From the NCBI GenBank assembly GCA_049414625.1, contig JBMSAU010000098.1:1-31496 (forward strand): a DNA stretch of 31,496 bases, in the 5' to 3' direction. The translations under genes were made by a program, and so were the position numbers. Under the pieces are notes generated by a model that was not told the DNA's origin, did no database searches, and was given only the letters and a program-made list of their open reading frames with translations. The stretch's first letter is position 1, and each line of letters begins with the position of its first letter. The DNA comes from WYEG01 sp049414625 (GTDB lineage: Bacteria; Desulfobacterota; Thermodesulfobacteria; Thermodesulfobacteriales; Thermodesulfobacteriaceae). Shown in pieces: positions 22,538-31,338 of this stretch.

Positions 22538-23725
22538 ATGTCCATATCCAAGCAGATGTTTTTCTATCAAGAAAAAAGCTCCTGGATTAGAAAGATGTTT
22601 GAGGAGGGGCTAAAGCTCAAACAAGAGTTAGGGGAGGATAGAGTCTTTGACCTTACCCTTGGGAATCCAGACCTTCCTCCGCCAGAAGAGGTGTATCTTG
22701 CTTTGAAAGAGATGGTTGAAAACTATAAACCGGAATACCATCGCTACATGCCAAACGCAGGGTTTGAGGATGTCCGGGCAAAAATGGCAGAAAAGGTGAC
22801 TCTCGAGCAAGGTGTAAAAGTTTCCGTCAAGGAAATTGTTATGACCTGTGGGGCAGCAGGAGCTTTAAACATCATCTTCAAAGCCCTCCTTAACCCCGGA
22901 GAAGAAGTTCTTTTTCCGGCTCCATTTTTTGTTGAATACTTTTTCTATACTGAAAATCATCAAGGCATCCCTAAACCAGTTCCCACCAAGGATGATTTTA
23001 GTCTTGACCTATCTGCCTTTGAGGAAGCCATAACTGAAAGAACAAAAATAGTGCTCATCAACTCACCAAACAATCCAACTGGTCAGGTATATAGCGAAGA
23101 GGAAATAAAGGGATTGGCAGAGCTTCTCTCAGAAAAAAGCAAAAGGTTAGGAAAAACCATCTATCTCGTATCCGATGAACCATACCGGAACCTAACCTTT
23201 GATGGTGTAGCTGTGCCATCTATTTTAAAGCACTATTCAAACAGCATCATTGCCTATAGCTTCTCCAAAGAACTTAGCTTAGCTGGAGAGAGGATAGGCT
23301 TTGCTGCCGTTCATCCTGACATTGAAGAAAAAGAGCTTTTGCTTTCTGCTATGATCATGGCAAACAGAATCCTTGGGTTTGTGAACGCGCCAGCCCTTGC
23401 TCAACGGATTGTTATGAAGTGCGCTTTCTCCAAGGTCAAAGTAGAAGTCTATCAAGAAAGGCGAGATATTTTATGCAGTATACTTGATGAAGCAAACATT
23501 TCTTATGTCCGACCAAAAGGCGGGCTTTTCATCTTTCCGAAAGTGGATATGGATGATGTCGCCTTCTGCGAGCATTTAAAGAAATGGGGTATCCTTGCGG
23601 TCCCAGGACGAGGTTTTGGAAAAGCAAATCATGTGCGGCTATCTCTCTGCATTCCAGCTGAGAAGCTGAAAGCTTTGAGAGAGCCTTTTTTATCTGCCAT
23701 CTCCGAGCTTAAGCTTAGACCTTAG
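22538..23725 (+). CDS. PLP-dependent class I/II aminotransferase
   Basis: A 395-residue aminotransferase of the AspC/AlaT superfamily. LTLGNPDLPPP, the SPNNPTGQVY loop, SDEPYRNL, and the PLP lysine in SFSKELSLAGERIGF are all present, as is the arginine that binds the carboxylate (VRLSLC). The extended frame opens inside the deacetylase gene, but homology and length point to ATG 22538, 4 bases after that gene's stop. The amino donor and acceptor cannot be read from sequence. tgt begins 6 bases downstream. Confidence 0.9.
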   Translation: MSISKQMFFYQEKSSWIRKMFEEGLKLKQELGEDRVFDLTLGNPDLPPPEEVYLALKEMVENYKPEYHRYMPNAGFEDVRAKMAEKVTLEQGVKVSVKEIVMTCGAAGALNIIFKALLNPGEEVLFPAPFFVEYFFYTENHQGIPKPVPTKDDFSLDLSAFEEAITERTKIVLINSPNNPTGQVYSEEEIKGLAELLSEKSKRLGKTIYLVSDEPYRNLTFDGVAVPSILKHYSNSIIAYSFSKELSLAGERIGFAAVHPDIEEKELLLSAMIMANRILGFVNAPALAQRIVMKCAFSKVKVEVYQERRDILCSILDEANISYVRPKGGLFIFPKVDMDDVAFCEHLKKWGILAVPGRGFGKANHVRLSLCIPAEKLKALREPFLSAISELKLRP

Positions 23726-23731
23726 TTCTTG

Positions 23732-24868
23732 ATGTTTAGGTTTACGATACTTAAAACCAGCCAAAAAAATAAGTCCCGGCTTGGGCTTCTTATTACTCCT
23801 CGAGCGGCCGTAGAAACCCCTGTCTTTATGCCTGTTGGAACTCAAGCAAGCATTAAAGCCCTCGACCCCCAAAAGGTGTCCTCCCTCGGCTATAGGATTA
23901 TTCTTTGCAACACCTACCATCTTCTTTTAAGACCAGGGGTCGAAATTATTAAAAAGGCAGGCGGTCTTCATAGGTTCATGAACTTTCCCGGAGCTATACT
24001 TACTGATAGCGGAGGCTTTCAGGTCTATAGCCTCTCCTCCTTTAGCAAAATTACGGAAGAAGGAATAATATTTCGTTCTCATCTTGACGGAAGCGAGATG
24101 TTTTTAAGCCCAGAAACTGCGGTCTTAGCACAGTATGAACTTGGCTCAGACATCATGATGGTTCTTGACACCTGCATACCTTATCCTTGTGATTATGAAA
24201 AAACAAAGGAGCTAACCGACCTAACTCACCGCTGGGCTGAAAGATGCTTAGATTATTATCAAACTCTTCCTAAACCCAAGGGAGTGTTGTTTGGAATTGT
24301 TCAAGGCGGAATGTATGAAGACCTGCGAACTCTTAGCGCACGCTACATTGCAAGTCTTCCCTTCCCTGGATATGCCATCGGAGGTCTTTCAGTCGGTGAG
24401 CCTGCCAACCTAAGAAACAAAATAATTGAGATAGCTATTGAGAACCTTCCTGAAGAAAAACCAAGGTATCTCATGGGGGTTGGGACCCCTCTTGACCTCA
24501 TCGAAGCTATAATGAGAGGAGTTGACATGTTTGATTGTGTTCTTCCCACAAGGAACGCAAGAAGGGGAACCCTTTTCACTTCCCAAGGATATATTAACAT
24601 TAGAAACTCTAAATACAAAGAGGATTTTTCACCTCTTGACCCCCTTTGTTCCTGCTATACCTGTAGAAATTTTACTAGAGCTTACCTTCGACATCTCTTT
24701 CAAGCAAAAGAACTTTTAGCCTATACTTTGCTTACTCTTCACAATCTTCATTACTATGCTAAATTGTTAGAGAGGGCTCGCTTAGCTATCAAGAAGGATG
24801 AGCTTACCCCCCTTTATGAGGAGGTAAAAAAACTCTATCAAAAAAATCCAGAGGAGGTAGAAGAATGA
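23732..24868 (+). CDS. tgt: Queuine tRNA-ribosyltransferase
   Basis: A 378-residue enzyme that swaps guanine 34 of GUN-anticodon tRNAs for preQ1 in bacteria. Seen are the catalytic Asp region ILTDSGGFQVYS, MMVLDTCIPYP, GIVQGG, GGLSVGEP, DCVLPTRNARRGTLF with the second catalytic Asp, and the zinc site CSCYTC with a later His in the AYLRHLF helix. ATG 23732 is preferred over TTG 23729. The yajC start overlaps its stop as ATGA. Its product is the substrate of QueA (7584-8639). The tgt-yajC order is the classical one. Confidence 0.96.
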   Translation: MFRFTILKTSQKNKSRLGLLITPRAAVETPVFMPVGTQASIKALDPQKVSSLGYRIILCNTYHLLLRPGVEIIKKAGGLHRFMNFPGAILTDSGGFQVYSLSSFSKITEEGIIFRSHLDGSEMFLSPETAVLAQYELGSDIMMVLDTCIPYPCDYEKTKELTDLTHRWAERCLDYYQTLPKPKGVLFGIVQGGMYEDLRTLSARYIASLPFPGYAIGGLSVGEPANLRNKIIEIAIENLPEEKPRYLMGVGTPLDLIEAIMRGVDMFDCVLPTRNARRGTLFTSQGYINIRNSKYKEDFSPLDPLCSCYTCRNFTRAYLRHLFQAKELLAYTLLTLHNLHYYAKLLERARLAIKKDELTPLYEEVKKLYQKNPEEVEE

Positions 24869-25209
24869 TGCTTTATCAGGCTTTTATCCTCTCCCAAGCC
24901 TTTGCCATGACACCACCCACGCAAGCACAGCAAGGTCAAAGCGGGCTAATTAGTTTGATCTTTACCATTCTTCCTTTAATCTTGATCTTCGTTATCTTTT
25001 ATTTTTTGCTCATCCGTCCGCAGCAGAAAAGAATAAAGGAACACCAGAAGTTTCTTTCAGAGCTTAAGGTCGGGCAAAAAGTATATACCTCAGGAGGGAT
25101 AGTGGGAAAGATCGTCAAGATCGAGGGGGACCTTGTTTGGCTCGAGGTAGAAAAGGGCACTTTCATTCCGGTCATTAAAGGTTATATTGCAGGAAACTAT
25201 CAAGGTTAA
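24865..25209 (+). CDS. yajC: YajC, preprotein translocase accessory protein (copy 1)
   Basis: A 114-residue protein with one hydrophobic segment (about 27-50), then the family core FLLIRPQQKR, VGQKVYTSGGIVGKIVKIEGD and a C-terminal VIKGYIAG. YajC binds SecDF and helps protein export. It overlaps the tgt stop. secD and secF, which usually follow, are absent; instead a second yajC-like gene follows 5 bases later. Confidence 0.93.
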   Translation: MMLYQAFILSQAFAMTPPTQAQQGQSGLISLIFTILPLILIFVIFYFLLIRPQQKRIKEHQKFLSELKVGQKVYTSGGIVGKIVKIEGDLVWLEVEKGTFIPVIKGYIAGNYQG

Positions 25210-25214
25210 AAATC

Positions 25215-25499
25215 ATGAACCTTGAACAACTTATTGAATTTCTTTCCTCTCCTTTGGTCTTTGCCCTTGCGATGCTAATCCTCTTCTACTTTGGGTTAAT
25301 TCGTCCCTACAGAAAAAAAATGAAAGAACGGGAAAAAATGCTAAAGGAGCTAAGAGTTGGTCAGCTTGTGGTTACAAACGGTGGGATCGTCGGACAAATA
25401 ACCAGGATTGAAGAAGGTTATGTTTGGCTCCAAATAGCCCCAGGTGTTGAAGTGTTGGTAGTGAAAGACCATATAGTGGGAATCTGCAAATATAATTAG
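25215..25499 (+). CDS. YajC-like protein (copy 2, tandem paralogue)
   Basis: A 94-residue homologue of the previous gene. It keeps the hydrophobic segment (about 13-30), LIRPYRKKMKERE, and VGQLVVTNGGIVGQITRIEEGYVWL, and differs in the short N-terminus. The gene-to-gene match over about 75 residues indicates an old tandem duplication. It ends 2 bases from the convergent trmFO stop. Whether both bind SecDF or one has a new partner is unknown. Confidence 0.88.
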   Translation: MNLEQLIEFLSSPLVFALAMLILFYFGLIRPYRKKMKEREKMLKELRVGQLVVTNGGIVGQITRIEEGYVWLQIAPGVEVLVVKDHIVGICKYN

Positions 25500-25501
25500 C
25501 A

Positions 25502-26812
25502 TCAATCTAATTCTCTTCGCCAGTCCTCTAAAGCTTTAAGAGCTCTCTCAACGAGGGCTCTTACCTTTTCCTCCTTTTTAAGCTTCCTTTTTCCTGAGAT
25601 TTCAGGGAATAAACCCCAGTTGACGTTCATCGGTTGAAAATGTTTGGGATTTGAAAATTGTAGATAGTGAACTAAGCTTCCTATTGCAGTCTCCGGTGGG
25701 GGGATAACGAGGTCTTTTCCCTTTATCAACCTGTAGGCATTTATAGCTGCAACTAAGCCCATGGCAGTCGACTCAACATACCCTTCAACACCCGTAATCT
25801 GCCCTGCTAAGAAGACATTAGGATAATTTTTAAGTTGTAGATAGGGAGTTAAAACCTTTGGAGCGTTAACGAAGGTGTTCCTATGAATGGACCCATATCT
25901 TGCAAACTCAGCTTTCTCTAATCCAGGGATCAAACGAAAGACTCTTTCCTGTTCATGGTATTTAAGCTTTGTCTGAAAACCAACCATGTTGTATAAAGTT
26001 CTTTCAGCGTTTTCCGGTCTCAGTTGAACTACCGCATAGGGCTCTTTTCCAGTTCTCGGGTCGATAAGTCCCTTAGGCTTCATGGGGCCGTATCGTAGGG
26101 TGTCAATACCCCTTTCAGCCATCACCTCAATGGGTAAACAGCCCTCAAAGTATTTGGGTTCTTCAAAGGGATGAAGTGGAACCTTCTCGGCTGACAAGAG
26201 CTCTTGCACAAACCTTTCATACTCCTCCTTAGTTAACGGACAGTTCACATAAGCCCCTTCTTCCTCTCCGTAACGGTCCGCAACGAATACTTTTTCCCAA
26301 TCTATACTCTCAGCATACACAATGGGGGAGATGGCATCATAAAAATGTAAAAAAGGCTCAGAGATAAGCTTAGCAAGGGACATAGCCAAAGGGTCGGAGG
26401 TCAAAGGCCCTGTAGCAACTATCACAACTCTATCAGTAGGTATTTCGGTCATTTCCTCACAAATAAACCTTATGTTAGGATGATTTTTCAGCTTTTCCGT
26501 GATAAATTTAGCAAACCTTTCTCGGTCTACTACTAAAGCTTTTCCTCCTGGGATTTGGTTGATGTCTGCAGACTCCATGATGATAGAACCAAGTCTTCTT
26601 AGCTCTTCTTTAAGGAGCCCAACAGCGTTGGTTAAGTCCTTAGACCTTAGAGAATTTGAGCAGACAAGCTCAGCAAAAAAACCTGTTTTATGGGCTGGGG
26701 TAAGCTTTTTAGGACGCATTTCATAGAGAATAACCCTTACGCCCCGCTTGGCTAATTGCCAGGCTGCCTCTGACCCGGCAAGCCCAGCCCCTATTACAAG
26801 TACCTCCTCCAT
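25502..26812 (-). CDS. trmFO: Methylenetetrahydrofolate--tRNA-(uracil-5-)-methyltransferase
   Basis: A 436-residue FAD protein that methylates uridine 54 of tRNA with folate as carbon donor. It shows the Rossmann dinucleotide motif VIGAGLAGSEAAWQLA, the LYEMRP and TGFFAELVCSNSLRS motifs of the family, and the FAD C-terminal part GQITGVEGYVESTAMG. The catalytic cysteines lie in the CSNS region and beyond. The start is taken as ATG 26812; the TTG just before is an alternative. It follows pilQ by 11 bases and has no promoter of its own that I can see, so it may be read from the pil operon. The link is probably positional. Confidence 0.94.
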   Translation of the reverse strand: MEEVLVIGAGLAGSEAAWQLAKRGVRVILYEMRPKKLTPAHKTGFFAELVCSNSLRSKDLTNAVGLLKEELRRLGSIIMESADINQIPGGKALVVDRERFAKFITEKLKNHPNIRFICEEMTEIPTDRVVIVATGPLTSDPLAMSLAKLISEPFLHFYDAISPIVYAESIDWEKVFVADRYGEEEGAYVNCPLTKEEYERFVQELLSAEKVPLHPFEEPKYFEGCLPIEVMAERGIDTLRYGPMKPKGLIDPRTGKEPYAVVQLRPENAERTLYNMVGFQTKLKYHEQERVFRLIPGLEKAEFARYGSIHRNTFVNAPKVLTPYLQLKNYPNVFLAGQITGVEGYVESTAMGLVAAINAYRLIKGKDLVIPPPETAIGSLVHYLQFSNPKHFQPMNVNWGLFPEISGKRKLKKEEKVRALVERALKALEDWRRELD

Positions 26813-26823
26813 CAAGAAAAAAA

Positions 26824-28629
26824 CTAATAATCAACGCCGGGAATTTCAACGGTAATTATCTTGGGAGTAATAAAGACGATCAATTCTGTCTTGGCTAAGT
26901 CTCTCTCCTTCTTTTTAAAGGCTTTCCCAACGCCAGGAATTTTCCCGATTCCGGGGACCTGCTCAACATTATCTCCAAGGGCGCTCATCTTTATCCCACC
27001 TATCACGATGGTTTCACCGTTGTTAACCAAGGTCTTAGTGGTAGCCGAACTGGTCATCACAGCTGGGACCCCATTAACTACTCTACCCCAATCAGGAGTG
27101 CTCTTCTCAATCTCGATATCAAGATTAATGCGATTATCAGGGGTAACTTGAGGAGTAACTTTAAGCCTTAAAACAGCCTCTATGAACTGGGTTGTTGCTA
27201 CTCCAAATTGGGTTAGCTGAAGATAAGGAATTTTATATCCTTGCTTTATCTCAGCAGGCTGATTATCAAGGGTTAAAACCTTTGGAGTGGCAAATATCCT
27301 TGCTATCCCCTCGCTTTCAAGCGCCGAAAGCTCAGCATCAAGAAGTAAAACAGATTTTCCAACATACCCAAAGGCAAAACCTATATTTGTACTACCTGCA
27401 ACTCCCAAATCTACAATACCTGACGGAAAAAAACTGACTCTTCCGGTTCCATTCCCAGGAATAAAACCACCAGGATACCTGTATGAAATATCAGGAGTTG
27501 ATATGTTTGGTTGTCTTCCTACACCGATGATGGTATGCTGGGTGGTCTTCCACGCAGAACCACTCCACCTTATTCCAAGCTTGTGGGCATATGTATCTGT
27601 TATTTCTACGACCCTGGCTTCGATCAACACCTGTTTAGTTGGCTTATCTATTTCTTTAATTATTCTCTCTATTTCTTTTAAATTTTTTTCAGTATCTTTT
27701 ACTATCAACACATTTGAATTTGGTTCATAGGTTATTTTTCCATCACCGGTTATAATTTCTTTCAACTTTGATACTATTGTATCTCCTCTGACATATTTTA
27801 ACTGAAAGGTTTTAGTTGTTAATGGACCTTTTTCCTGGATATCTTTAATAGAGGTAAGATAGTCTCTATATCTATCGCTTTCTGCTTTGATCTCATCAAG
27901 AGTTACAATTCTCATAACATTACCGATCATCACATAGCCCAATCCATAACTTGCAAGCACGATATCAAGAACCTGGTCCCAAGGCACACGATGAAGCTTT
28001 AATGTTACTGTTCCTTTAATCTTGTCGCTAACGACTATGTTTAACCCGCTTATCTCAGCCAAGAAACGAAAGACGGCATGCAAATCAGCTTCCTGAAAAT
28101 CTACGCTAATTGGCTGTCCTTTATACTTTCTTGTTAAAGGCAAATGTAAAGAAGAAAGGTCAGTTGGAACGGAAACTTTATAGTCAGGAAGGAACTTATC
28201 TCTGTCTAACTTTGAAATTCTATTTCCAATTATCATAGCATCGTAAACTTTTCGTTCGTCTTCAAAGAAAATCCTAATTACAAGTCGATTTTCGAACATT
28301 GAGGCTTGAAAATTGAAATCTTTACTTAAAGTAAAAACCAAAACAAGCCTATCTTTTTCAATTCCTGCTTCTATTTCTTTAAAAAGCTCCTTAGGTAAAG
28401 TTTTAATCCATTTTGAATCCTTTGGTAAAGTTTTATCTAAATACACATAAAGCTTCTGTTCAATCTTCTTAACCTCAAAGTTGACCCGTTTGTCAAACTC
28501 AAAGATCAGTCGATTTTCAGGCCGGTCAAAAAAAAGAACGTTAAGAAGGGAAGTCTTTGCGTATAAAACCTGAGGTAAAAGAAATAAACATATTAATATC
28601 TCAAGGAAAACTATAGATTTATTTTTCAT
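26824..28629 (-). CDS. pilQ: Type IV pilus secretin PilQ
   Basis: A 601-residue outer-membrane ring through which the pilus passes. There is a signal peptide (residues 1-24, after which the AMIN-like beta part begins), an N0/STN-type domain (about 175-250; FQEADLHAVFRFLAEISGLNI), the KH-like N1 domain (LKYVRGDTIVSKLKEII), and the secretin domain with the closing signature VPGIGKIPGVGKAFKKK and ELIVFITPKII. The length is at the short end for PilQ, with one AMIN-like region instead of several. AAGGAG precedes ATG 28629. It is the last gene of pilMNOPQ. Confidence 0.95.
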   Translation of the reverse strand: MKNKSIVFLEILICLFLLPQVLYAKTSLLNVLFFDRPENRLIFEFDKRVNFEVKKIEQKLYVYLDKTLPKDSKWIKTLPKELFKEIEAGIEKDRLVLVFTLSKDFNFQASMFENRLVIRIFFEDERKVYDAMIIGNRISKLDRDKFLPDYKVSVPTDLSSLHLPLTRKYKGQPISVDFQEADLHAVFRFLAEISGLNIVVSDKIKGTVTLKLHRVPWDQVLDIVLASYGLGYVMIGNVMRIVTLDEIKAESDRYRDYLTSIKDIQEKGPLTTKTFQLKYVRGDTIVSKLKEIITGDGKITYEPNSNVLIVKDTEKNLKEIERIIKEIDKPTKQVLIEARVVEITDTYAHKLGIRWSGSAWKTTQHTIIGVGRQPNISTPDISYRYPGGFIPGNGTGRVSFFPSGIVDLGVAGSTNIGFAFGYVGKSVLLLDAELSALESEGIARIFATPKVLTLDNQPAEIKQGYKIPYLQLTQFGVATTQFIEAVLRLKVTPQVTPDNRINLDIEIEKSTPDWGRVVNGVPAVMTSSATTKTLVNNGETIVIGGIKMSALGDNVEQVPGIGKIPGVGKAFKKKERDLAKTELIVFITPKIITVEIPGVDY

Positions 28630-28633
28630 AGCC

Positions 28634-29089
28634 TTACTCCTTCCTCAAATTTAGTTTTACCTCGCGCTTAGTCTTCCCACCAAATAAATCAGTTTCTTCA
28701 GCTAATATAATAACATAATCACTTCCAATTTTCTTTACGTAGTGACCTGCAAACTTTGTCCCCTCGGTAACAAAATACCCTCTTTTTAAAGGATCCTGTA
28801 GCAAAGCATACCGTTTCCCATTTTTGATTAATATTCCCTTTAGCTCAAAATTAAAAAGTTCTTCTTTTTTCTGCAATTGAGCAACTGCTTTAGGATTCAG
28901 GAAAGGATTTTTAAGGTTTTGAAAATTATACCTTTCCTTGGGAGTAAAGATTATCTTTTTCCATTCCTCTAATTCTACATCTTGAAACTTATACTGTTCT
29001 CTAGGTTTTACCACTACTTCCGTTTTCTGTTGGGTTTGACAGCCAACTATTGGTAATAAAAAAAGAATTATTAGTATATAGATAATCAT
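28634..29089 (-). CDS. pilP: Type IV pilus lipoprotein PilP
   Basis: A 151-residue lipoprotein with a signal ending in the lipobox IVGC (Cys17). LKNPFLNP and FELKGILIKNGKRYALL are the PilP core that docks to PilQ; a GYFVTEGTKF part follows. It connects the secretin with the inner-membrane PilNO pair. It is cotranscribed, 4 bases before pilQ and 8 bases behind pilO. Confidence 0.92.
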   Translation of the reverse strand: MIIYILIILFLLPIVGCQTQQKTEVVVKPREQYKFQDVELEEWKKIIFTPKERYNFQNLKNPFLNPKAVAQLQKKEELFNFELKGILIKNGKRYALLQDPLKRGYFVTEGTKFAGHYVKKIGSDYVIILAEETDLFGGKTKREVKLNLRKE

Positions 29090-29097
29090 TTTTTACT

Positions 29098-29688
29098 CTA
29101 CGGCTTTAATTCTACACCAGTGTACTTAAATGTATGAAATGTGCTTTTAGTTAAAAGAGTATCTTTGTCTTGTTGAGTAATCTCTACAGAAATCAAATTT
29201 ACTAATCTTTCTAAGTTCTCTACATCATTTAAAAAGGCAAAAGTGTTGTTAAAACTTCCTACAAAAGATAATTCTATTGGTATTTCATTATAATAGTTCC
29301 TCTGGATTTCTGGCTTGGGAACAAACTGCAAGACCTTTAATCCTCTTTTTTTGGCTAATTGAGCAATGTTGTTAAGTAGTATTGGTATCTCCTTCTCTGT
29401 TGGAAGGATCTTTTGACACTCTTCTAAAAATTTTCTTCGTTCCTTCACAATAAAATCTAATTCCTTTTCTTTTTTGCTAATTTGTTCATACATTAAAATT
29501 TCCTTATCTAAAGACTCTATGGCTTGAACAAGTCTTTTTTCTCTTTCCTTTTTTGGTGTATAATAAAAGTTGTAAAATATAGTTAACGGTAAAATAATAG
29601 TTACGATCAAATACAAAATCTTTGTGCTTTTTGGTTTGTTATTAAGCTCTTCAGTAATTCTTTTATAAAACTCTGTAAATCCTTTCAT
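29098..29688 (-). CDS. pilO: Type IV pilus assembly protein PilO
   Basis: A 196-residue protein with one membrane segment (about 24-42), a coiled-coil stretch rich in Glu and Lys (45-85), and a ferredoxin-like periplasmic domain with LPTEKEIPILLNNIAQLAKKRG and GSFNNTFAFLNDVENLERLV. It pairs with PilN in the alignment subcomplex. The first residues are cytoplasmic. The frame ends 2 bases from pilN. Function is set by fold and position. Confidence 0.9.
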   Translation of the reverse strand: MKGFTEFYKRITEELNNKPKSTKILYLIVTIILPLTIFYNFYYTPKKEREKRLVQAIESLDKEILMYEQISKKEKELDFIVKERRKFLEECQKILPTEKEIPILLNNIAQLAKKRGLKVLQFVPKPEIQRNYYNEIPIELSFVGSFNNTFAFLNDVENLERLVNLISVEITQQDKDTLLTKSTFHTFKYTGVELKP

Positions 29689-29690
29689 AT

Positions 29691-30245
29691 CTAAAATTGC
29701 ACCTCTGATTCAAATTCTACTAAAGAATATCCAGCAAGTTGTTTGGAGACTGCTGACTTAAGCTCAACATTCTTAAACACCTGCTTGTTTGCTTCCAAAT
29801 TTTTTAAATAATTTGCCACATCTTCAAAAGAAAAGGCATAACCTTTTATATGCCCCTTCCCAGGTTCAGCTTTTAAGCTATTAATCAAAACTTTATTTTC
29901 TTTTACTTCAGAAAGTGTATAATATAATACCCTCAATCTTTGCCCCTGGTCCTTTTTTAATTCTATTATCGCACTAATTCTTTTTTTAATCTCCTCTTTC
30001 TCTTCTTCTAATTTTTTTACCTTTAAAGCTATATTTTTATACTTGTTCAAAAGCTCCTCTTTCTCTTTTTTTTCTTTTTCTAATTTTCTTAAGTTTAACT
30101 CAAAGTTGATAACTGCACCAATTATAAAGGTTAAAAGAATTATCGATACAATGATGTAAAAATGAGCAAATGATATAGATATGGCTTTTTTTGATGATAC
30201 AACTACCTTCTCCTCATGTGGTAAAAGATTAAATTTTATTATCAT
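29691..30245 (-). CDS. pilN: Type IV pilus assembly protein PilN
   Basis: A 184-residue bitopic protein. IKFNLLPHEE at the start is the cytoplasmic motif that binds PilM; a hydrophobic segment (about 27-50) and a long coiled coil follow, then a small periplasmic domain. It is one base behind pilM and is expected to form dimers with PilO. The gene is AT-rich like its neighbours. Confidence 0.92.
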   Translation of the reverse strand: MIIKFNLLPHEEKVVVSSKKAISISFAHFYIIVSIILLTFIIGAVINFELNLRKLEKEKKEKEELLNKYKNIALKVKKLEEEKEEIKKRISAIIELKKDQGQRLRVLYYTLSEVKENKVLINSLKAEPGKGHIKGYAFSFEDVANYLKNLEANKQVFKNVELKSAVSKQLAGYSLVEFESEVQF

Positions 30246-31289
30246 TTACAACAACTCCTTTAACGCTGTAGCTATAGCTAAAACCCCTTGAGTATTGATA
30301 ATCTCCAAATAATCAGGATGAATATTTTCATTGATCTTAATTCTATGCCGAATATCAATCTTTTGATAAGGTATTTCTAATGCTTGAGCCAATATTTGAC
30401 TAATATTTGGAATCCTTGCCCCACCTCCTATAAGATAAAAGACCTCAGGTATAATTCCATACTTATTTTTTACTGCATCCAAGTTAACTAAAATCTCTTC
30501 AGATAACTTTTCTAAATATTTTACAAACAATGGTTTAGCAATCTGTATTTCTGAAGGTTTAGGATTGTGTATGATTTTCAAAGCTTGATATTTATCAACT
30601 TTAAACACCTTAGAAATTTCCTGCTCTAATCTTCTTATCCCTAAATTTGAAAGACGATAAGTAGCAATTGGAACCTCTTTATTGGTAATAATCAACTTAA
30701 CGTCATAGTAACCTAAATCAACAACGAGCTTTGCGTGTTCCCCATACAGATGTTCCAAAAAATTATGAATGACAACAAAGTCACTATCAACATTTACCAA
30801 ATTTAAATTGAGAAAAGAAAAGAGCTCAACAAATTTATTTAAAATCTCTTTTTTTACATATAAATAGAAAACAACAAATTTAGACTCAACAGGGAGTATA
30901 TAGTAGGAATAAGAAATTTCATCAAAATTGTATGGACATTCATCAGCTATTTTTTGAATTAAGGTTTCGTGATCAGGAATTTCTGTTAGGGTAAAGTTAT
31001 CATAAAAGGTTAATAAGAAAGGTAAACTATAAATAGCATTTATTGTACTCGGCTTGAGGTTATCGACCAAATTCCTAATATTCGTTGCTAATAACCTTTT
31101 ATCGATTATCTCATGCTTGATGAAAGTGTTTTCAAAGGTCCTAGTCTGCCCAAAACTTTTTAGTTCCATCTTTCCTCGGTGCTCACTAACCTCTGCGATT
31201 TTTATAGAATACGAACCAAGGTCAACTCCCAAAAAACCTACGGATTTCCTAGTCAATAAATCTAAGAGTTTTTCTTTGATATTAAACAT
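30246..31289 (-). CDS. pilM: Type IV pilus assembly protein PilM
   Basis: A 347-residue actin-like ATPase-fold protein on the cytoplasmic side of the pilus machine. It begins with the family core GVDLGSYSIKIAEV (phosphate-1 loop) and includes VDLGYYDVKLIIT and YLIGGGARIPNIS, the further nucleotide-binding loops. It binds the PilN N-terminus. The start is ATG 31289, with a promoter placing transcription nearly at the codon. It is the first gene of pilMNOPQ, with the IS end about 50 bases upstream. Confidence 0.94.
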   Translation of the reverse strand: MFNIKEKLLDLLTRKSVGFLGVDLGSYSIKIAEVSEHRGKMELKSFGQTRTFENTFIKHEIIDKRLLATNIRNLVDNLKPSTINAIYSLPFLLTFYDNFTLTEIPDHETLIQKIADECPYNFDEISYSYYILPVESKFVVFYLYVKKEILNKFVELFSFLNLNLVNVDSDFVVIHNFLEHLYGEHAKLVVDLGYYDVKLIITNKEVPIATYRLSNLGIRRLEQEISKVFKVDKYQALKIIHNPKPSEIQIAKPLFVKYLEKLSEEILVNLDAVKNKYGIIPEVFYLIGGGARIPNISQILAQALEIPYQKIDIRHRIKINENIHPDYLEIINTQGVLAIATALKELL

Positions 31290-31297
31290 TTAAAATT

Positions 31298-31325
31298 TTT
31301 GTACTTGAATTACTGAAAAAGTCAA
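31298..31325 (-). promoter_or_regulatory. Promoter of pilMNOPQ, perhaps leaderless
   Basis: Minus strand: TTGACT (31325-31320), 16 bp, TACAAA (31303-31298), then 8 nt to ATG 31289. The IS end lies just 13 bases upstream of the -35 box. Confidence 0.45.
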
Positions 31326-31338
31326 GAGTTTTTTAAGT

